Origin: Prevotellaceae bacterium
GTDB taxonomy: Bacteria > Bacteroidota > Bacteroidia > Bacteroidales > Bacteroidaceae
Reading direction: 5' to 3'
Assembly: GCA_022508635.1 (NCBI GenBank)
Contig: JAFLUV010000066.1
Location: forward strand, 1 to 11,681
DNA length: 11,681 nt
Position 1 is the stretch's first letter. Each line of letters starts with the position of its first letter. The notes under the pieces were generated by a model that searched no databases, was not told the origin of the DNA, and saw only the letters and a list, made by a program, of their open reading frames with translations. Below are positions 8,113 to 11,681 of the stretch, piece by piece. The position numbers and the translations under genes were made by a program.

Positions 8113-8679
8113 ATGGCAACAAAAATCAGATTGCAGCGTCACGGCCGTAAAGGCTATGCCTTCTACAGCATCGTAATCGCTGATGTAAGAGCACCGCGTG
8201 ACGGTAAGTTTACAGAGAAGATTGGTACGTACAACCCAAACACCAATCCCGCCACTGTAGATTTGAAATTCGATCGTGCCCTTTATTGGGTAGAGTGTGG
8301 CGCACAGCCCACCGACACGGTTCGCAACATCCTTTCCCGCGAAGGTGTGTATCTCATGAAGCACCTGCGTGGTGGTATCAAGAAGGGCGCTTTTGATGAG
8401 GCTGCCTGCGAGGCAAAATTTGCAGCGTGGAAAGCTGACAAGCAGAAGGGTTTGAGTCAGATAACAGCCAAGAACGAAGCCGACAAGAAGGCTGCGGAAG
8501 CAGAAAGACTGAAAGCTGAGAAGAAGGCTAACGAGGAGATTGCGAAGAAAGTAGCAGATAAGAAGGCTGCTGAGGCTCTTGCAAAGGCTGAAGCCGAGGC
8601 TGCTGCCAAGGCAGAAGAGGAAGCTGAAGCTGCACCGGCTGCTGAGGGTGAAACAACTGAAACTCCCGCAGAGGCCTAA
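8113..8679 (+). CDS. rpsP: 30S ribosomal protein S16 (bS16)
   Basis: This 188-residue protein opens with the classic S16 core: KIRLQRHGRKG at 4-14, then YSIVIADVRAPRDGK and EKIGTYNP up to about 42, and a second conserved block at about 50-85 (FDRALYWVECGAQPTDTVRN). S16 binds 16S rRNA early in 30S assembly. Bacterial S16 is often about 80-90 residues. Here a Bacteroidota-type extension follows, with a conserved-looking segment to about 115 and then a highly charged Ala/Lys/Glu-rich tail (about 117-188) that is probably helical and ends in acidic, Pro-containing residues. The start is the only suitable ATG and gives the invariant N-terminus; the leader is A/T-rich with no Shine-Dalgarno site. 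The gene is a single-gene unit with its own promoter and terminator, unlike the rpsP-rimM-trmD-rplS operon of many bacteria. Confidence 0.97.
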   Translation: MATKIRLQRHGRKGYAFYSIVIADVRAPRDGKFTEKIGTYNPNTNPATVDLKFDRALYWVECGAQPTDTVRNILSREGVYLMKHLRGGIKKGAFDEAACEAKFAAWKADKQKGLSQITAKNEADKKAAEAERLKAEKKANEEIAKKVADKKAAEALAKAEAEAAAKAEEEAEAAPAAEGETTETPAEA

Positions 8680-8730
8680 AATCAATCACAAACCATTATT
8701 TCAATTAGACTTTTTCCAACCAACCAAAAG

Positions 8731-8766
8731 AAGGGCGTTGCCGTGAGGTAATGCCCTTTGTTTTTT
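8731..8766 (+). terminator. Intrinsic terminator of rpsP
   Basis: AAGGGCGTTGCC (8731-8742) pairs with GGTAATGCCCTT (8747-8758) as a 12-bp stem with two G-U pairs around the loop GTGA. TG and six T's (8761-8766) follow. This is a textbook rho-independent terminator 51 bp after the rpsP stop. Read on the minus strand, the stem is followed by CTTTTGG, so it may partly stop the converging operon as well. Confidence 0.9.
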
Positions 8767-8807
8767 ACGTTTACGTAGCGGACTTCGCCGATATCTGGTC
8801 ATTTTGA

Positions 8808-8833
8808 GGGGGCGCCTCAGAACGAGGCCCCCC
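8808..8833 (-). terminator. Strong GC hairpin just after the minus-strand operon
   Basis: GGGGGCGCCTC (8808-8818) and GAGGCCCCCC (8824-8833) form a ten-pair stem with one bulged C around the loop AGAAC. It begins 5 bp beyond the TGA of the fused transferase gene, where a terminator is expected. On the minus strand it is followed by TCAAAATGACC, which lacks a real U-tract, so it may be a weak or atypical terminator or a 3' stabilising structure. Confidence 0.5.
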
Positions 8834-8838
8834 TTTGT

Positions 8839-11001
8839 TCAGACATTGTATGTGTTCAGTGCCTCGATGACGCGTGCTATCTCATCGTCCCTCATTACTG
8901 GTGACATTGGGAGGGAAAGGATCTCGCGATGGATGCGTTCACTGATGCGGTAGGTTCGATCGTTCCACTCCATATAAGCCTGCTGACGATGGGGCGGGAT
9001 GGGGTAGTGTACAACAGTCTCTATGCCTGTTGCCGCGAGATACTCCCGCAGATGGTCGCGCTCTGGCGTGCGGATGGGATAGATGTGCCAGACGTTCTGC
9101 AAAGGATCGGCGGTAGGTGCAGGCAGGGTAATTAACGGATTGGTGATGCCCTTGCTGTAGGCTTGTGCCATACGGCGGCGTGCCTCGTTGTCAGCATCCA
9201 GACGCTTCAGCTTAAGGCAGAGTACGGCTGCCTGTATTTCATCCATGCGACTGTTCAGTCCTTTCATCTCATTAGCGTACTTTTCTCGGCTACCATAGTT
9301 ACACATTGACCGTACTTGTTCCGCCAGCTCACCGTCGTCGGTTGTCACACAGCCTGCATCTCCCAGTGCACCAAGGTTCTTGCCGGGATAGAAGCTGATG
9401 CCTGCAGCATCGCCAAGATGACCGGCACGGATGCCTTCGTAGCATGCTCCGTGTGCCTGCGCCACGTCTTCTATGACTTTGAGCCCGTGTGCCGTAGCCA
9501 ATTCATTTATAGGCTTCATGTCGCAGACACGGCCATAAAGATGCACCACCATGATAGCCCGGGTGCGCTCCGTGATAAGTTCGCCGATGCGACATGGATC
9601 TATCAGATAGTCCTCCAGACGCGGCTCACACAGTACGGGTTGCAGTCTGGCACGGCTTACCGCCAGTATGCTGGCGATGTAGGTGTTAGAAGGTACTATC
9701 ACTTCGTCGCCATCTTTCCATTTGTGCATTCGCTTGTAGGCGAGTAGGATCATTGTCAAGGCATCCAGCCCGTTACCTGTCGGTATGCAGAACTTAGTTC
9801 CGCAATATGCTGCGAAGTCCTCGCTGAATCGTTTGTTTTCCTTGCCCAGTAGATACCAGCCGCCCTGTACTACGCGCGATACCTCGGCCGTCAGTTTCGG
9901 TTCAAAACTATTGGTAATCCGCTTGAGGTCAAGGTACTTGACGGGACACTTGCCGTTTGTTGCCTCACCTGTTGCCTGCTCCTTGTCTTCGGAAATCGCA
10001 TTAGCTATATTCACTTCGTATGTATCGTAGCAGACAGCTCTGCCGCCGAAGCCTTCTTTCTGGAAAATAAGTCCTTCGTTCAGATAGCGGCCTCCGTCTT
10101 CGTTTGACGTGCCGAAGTCGACGTATTCGAATTGCTTGTATCGCTCGTTGATAAGGTGCCGGAAAAGTAGGTCCAGTGCACCGTAGGTACGCCCTTCCTC
10201 TCCGCTGGCGATGTATTGCATGTGTGCCACCTTACGCCATTCAAATACTATGCAGCCGGCCGCGATGCGCTTCTCGTGCCTCACAATATAGAGACGTATG
10301 TTCCTTGGGAACTGTTCCATGAGTACTTCCATCTCCTGTACCGTATGTGTAGGGGTGGCATTGTGGTAAGTCTTCAGTACGTGCTCGAGTAACTGCCAGT
10401 ATTCGTGCAACGTCTGCGTGTCACCCTCCGTCATGCGGTCTATATAGAAGCCGTGTTCTACGGCTTTCTTTGCCTGACGAACACGTAATGTGCTCATCTT
10501 CATCGGATTTTTCATGGAGATACACGTGCTCACCAATCTGCGTGACAATTGTGCTCCAGCTCGGAAGAGAGCATATAAGTCCTCGCCCGACGGGAGGCTA
10601 CTATATATATAAGGTATGGGTTTATAGACGAGTCGCTGTGCCTGCATCATGTCGCGATAGTATAGCAGGATGGCGTGCATCATGTCGAGCACCTCTTTCT
10701 GTGTTACCTCGGGCAACACCAACAGCCCCCCGTATGTCAGTCCTTGGTGGGAATATACAGTATAATGCTCTTTGTCCCAGTTGGCAGGAAATACAGCCAC
10801 AAGATCCTTCGTCGTCAGCCCCTTCTCCTTGAACTCTCCGTCGGGCAATGTGTTGGCATAGATGAAAAGCGAACAATCGAAGAAGCGATCGGAATGGTAA
10901 TCCATGAAGCTGCGTTTCAGGAGGAAGGTGCCATTCTTTGACATCTCCACGAATGCGTCCCACGTCTCCTTACGGTATACGGAATATGGTATAATGGTCA
11001 T
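8839..11001 (-). CDS. Fused GNAT/FemAB-like N-acyltransferase and FdtB-like sugar aminotransferase
   Basis: This 720-residue protein has two enzymes. Residues 1-330 resemble FemAB/GNAT acyltransferases, best seen at about 168-330, with VDFGTSNEDGGRYLNEGL at 294-311 and QKEGFGGRAVCYDTYEV at 314-330. A hydrophilic linker (about 334-352) leads to a DegT/DnrJ/EryC1/StrS aminotransferase (354-720). Its landmarks are GNGLDAL (409-415), HLYGR (487-491), EDVAQAHGA (511-519, D512 facing the PLP ring nitrogen), the Schiff-base lysine K541 in SFYPGKNLGALGDAG, WHIYPIR (638-644) and HYPIPPHRQ (665-673). The C-terminal half should transfer an amino group to C3 of a dTDP-3-keto-6-deoxyhexose, and the N-terminal half should acylate that amine; the acyl donor is not evident. 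It follows the ketoisomerase gene by 54 bp, with no promoter between. No start codon occurs near the domain junction, so this is a true fusion. The aminotransferase call is firm; exact sugar and acyl group are inferred. Confidence 0.9.
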   Translation of the reverse strand: MTIIPYSVYRKETWDAFVEMSKNGTFLLKRSFMDYHSDRFFDCSLFIYANTLPDGEFKEKGLTTKDLVAVFPANWDKEHYTVYSHQGLTYGGLLVLPEVTQKEVLDMMHAILLYYRDMMQAQRLVYKPIPYIYSSLPSGEDLYALFRAGAQLSRRLVSTCISMKNPMKMSTLRVRQAKKAVEHGFYIDRMTEGDTQTLHEYWQLLEHVLKTYHNATPTHTVQEMEVLMEQFPRNIRLYIVRHEKRIAAGCIVFEWRKVAHMQYIASGEEGRTYGALDLLFRHLINERYKQFEYVDFGTSNEDGGRYLNEGLIFQKEGFGGRAVCYDTYEVNIANAISEDKEQATGEATNGKCPVKYLDLKRITNSFEPKLTAEVSRVVQGGWYLLGKENKRFSEDFAAYCGTKFCIPTGNGLDALTMILLAYKRMHKWKDGDEVIVPSNTYIASILAVSRARLQPVLCEPRLEDYLIDPCRIGELITERTRAIMVVHLYGRVCDMKPINELATAHGLKVIEDVAQAHGACYEGIRAGHLGDAAGISFYPGKNLGALGDAGCVTTDDGELAEQVRSMCNYGSREKYANEMKGLNSRMDEIQAAVLCLKLKRLDADNEARRRMAQAYSKGITNPLITLPAPTADPLQNVWHIYPIRTPERDHLREYLAATGIETVVHYPIPPHRQQAYMEWNDRTYRISERIHREILSLPMSPVMRDDEIARVIEALNTYNV

Positions 11002-11055
11002 GGGGTGTTAAACGATGGGTTTTTCACTTGTAATTCATTTGTGACGATGATTCTC

Positions 11056-11487
11056 TCACTTATGATTCGCCAGTTTTTGGAATTCCTGATAGTCATGGAT
11101 GTAGTCCTCGCTCCGATACTCCTCCGAGGCAAGGCTGACGCAAGCAGCATGAGGCGTGAAGCTGCCCAGCCGGCACCATACTAAAGGCGGAATGTAGATT
11201 CCGCAGCTGGGATCATCCATGTGCAGAATCACTGTTCGACTGCCATCGTCTACCTCGATGTCAAAACTGCCGCCCACGGGAAACAGCACCATTTCACAGG
11301 TGCGGTGAGCATGGTCGCCCCTCATACAGTCGTCCTGTATGTTGTAAGTCCAAAAGATGCGCCTGATGGGGAACGGAATGTGCTTCTCCCCTTCACCAAA
11401 AGTCAGGCAACCGCGATGGTCGCTTATCTTCGGAAGTTGCACCATGAAACATCCCTTCGGAAGCTGAATGTTCTTGTCTGAAATCAT
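11056..11487 (-). CDS. fdtA: FdtA/QdtA-like dTDP-4-keto-6-deoxyglucose 3,4-ketoisomerase (WxcM-like cupin)
   Basis: This 143-residue single-domain cupin shows the WxcM/FdtA signature in order: HRGCLTFGEG (24-33), IRRIFWTYNI (41-50), the active-site RGDHAH (56-61, with H59 and H61), GSFDIEVDDG (73-82), IYIPPLVW (97-104) and the C-terminal YRSEDYIHDYQEF (124-136). Such enzymes move the keto group of dTDP-4-keto-6-deoxyglucose from C4 to C3. FdtA gives the galacto product and QdtA the gluco product; the sequence alone does not separate them. I chose the ATG at 11487. An in-frame TTG at 11508 would add seven residues but lies inside the promoter -7 box (11504-11513), so it cannot be on the transcript. 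The next gene, 54 bp downstream, supplies the amino- and acyltransferase for this product, consistent with a dTDP-3-acylamido-3,6-dideoxyhexose pathway for surface polysaccharide. Confidence 0.9.
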   Translation of the reverse strand: MISDKNIQLPKGCFMVQLPKISDHRGCLTFGEGEKHIPFPIRRIFWTYNIQDDCMRGDHAHRTCEMVLFPVGGSFDIEVDDGSRTVILHMDDPSCGIYIPPLVWCRLGSFTPHAACVSLASEEYRSEDYIHDYQEFQKLANHK

Positions 11488-11503
11488 TTTCAGTGAGATT
11501 TTT

Positions 11504-11513
11504 TGCAAAGTTA
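11504..11513 (-). promoter_or_regulatory. Promoter -7 box of the fdtA operon
   Basis: On the minus strand this reads TAACTTTGCA, matching TAnnTTTG. It lies 16 bp before the ATG at 11487, so the leader would be very short (roughly 10-14 nt). Only a T-run (about 11529-11532) lies near the -33 position. It is back to back with the tRNA promoter, about 20 bp away. Confidence 0.65.
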
Positions 11514-11534
11514 CAAATTTTTTCCCTTAAAAGC

Positions 11535-11567
11535 TTGCGAGGTTGGTAAAAAAGCTCTACCTTTGCA
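11535..11567 (+). promoter_or_regulatory. Promoter of the tRNA-Ser gene
   Basis: TACCTTTGCA at 11558-11567 is preceded by TTG at 11535-11537 with 20 bp between, the Bacteroidota pattern. It faces the tRNA gene, whose first base is about 60 bp downstream, and diverges from the fdtA promoter. Confidence 0.7.
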
Positions 11568-11628
11568 TCGCAATTGAGAAAGATAGCGGTTTCTACACCA
11601 CTTGAAGCTCTCTAATCTTATAAGGCAA

Positions 11629-11681
11629 GGAAGTTTGGGTGAGTGGCTGAAACCACCAGTTTGCTAAACTGACGTGCGGGT
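11629..11681 (+). tRNA. tRNA-Ser(GCU), 3' end beyond the window
   Basis: Fifty-three bases fit the 5' part of a tRNA. The acceptor strand GGAAGTT (11629-11635) is followed by T8 and G9. The D arm GGT/ACC (11638-11640 and 11652-11654) has a GAGTGGCTGAA loop. The anticodon arm follows, with loop TTGCTAA (11661-11667) and anticodon GCT at 11663-11665, which reads the serine codons AGC and AGU. The first anticodon-stem pair (C-A) is mismatched. The bases after 11672 look like the start of a long class II variable arm, as expected for tRNA-Ser. The T arm and acceptor 3' strand are outside the window. Confidence 0.85.

Noticed and set aside
8222..8232. TGGTACGTACA inside rpsP resembling the left-edge repeat core
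   Set aside because: It encodes the conserved S16 residues around IGTYNP and lacks the symmetric CC end and the 22-bp neighbours, so it is a chance match.
8101..8685. 194-codon open frame antisense to rpsP
   Set aside because: It mirrors the Ala/Lys/Glu repeats of rpsP; its Ser/Leu/Phe-rich product is the antisense reading of GCT/AAG/GAG codons.
11629..11681. tRNA-Ser as a dedicated amino-acid donor for the FemAB-like domain
   Set aside because: Some FemAB enzymes use aminoacyl-tRNA, but this looks like an ordinary tRNA-Ser with its own promoter; adjacency alone does not support a link.

Overview
This 11.7-kb window looks like chromosome from a Prevotella-like member of the Bacteroidales (Bacteroidota). 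The evidence is repeated promoter -7 boxes of the form TACCTTTGCA instead of sigma70 -10 boxes, A-rich leaders without Shine-Dalgarno sites, a TamB/TamL pair in which the Omp85 protein is a lipoprotein, and a ribosomal protein S16 with a long Ala/Lys/Glu tail. The species cannot be fixed from this sequence.

Left edge (1-632): four 22-bp tandem repeats, each centred on a GGTACGTACC-like palindrome, lie upstream of a promoter at 143-175. That promoter is followed by a 26-codon ORF (208-288) whose TGA overlaps the ATG of an unrecognised 115-residue, four-helix membrane protein (285-632).

Envelope-assembly operon (701-7939): a second promoter precedes tamB (1557 aa, inner-membrane-anchored periplasm-spanning protein) and tamL (835 aa, lipoprotein Omp85 barrel), 24 bp apart. 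Together they form the Bacteroidota version of the translocation and assembly module, which bridges inner and outer membranes and serves outer-membrane assembly.

Ribosomal gene (8010-8766): rpsP has its own promoter, overlaid by a 7-bp tandem repeat. Its leader is predicted to begin with a hairpin, and a strong intrinsic terminator follows the gene.

Sugar-nucleotide operon on the minus strand (11513-8839): an FdtA/QdtA-like cupin ketoisomerase is followed by one 720-aa protein that fuses an N-terminal GNAT/FemAB-like acyltransferase to a C-terminal FdtB-like PLP aminotransferase. In sequence, isomerisation, 3-amination and N-acylation would yield a dTDP-3-acylamido-3,6-dideoxyhexose for surface glycans. 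This fused enzyme is the most notable item in the window. No glycosyltransferase or rmlA/rmlB gene is present.

Right edge: a divergent promoter drives a tRNA-Ser(GCU) gene that is cut by the window end.
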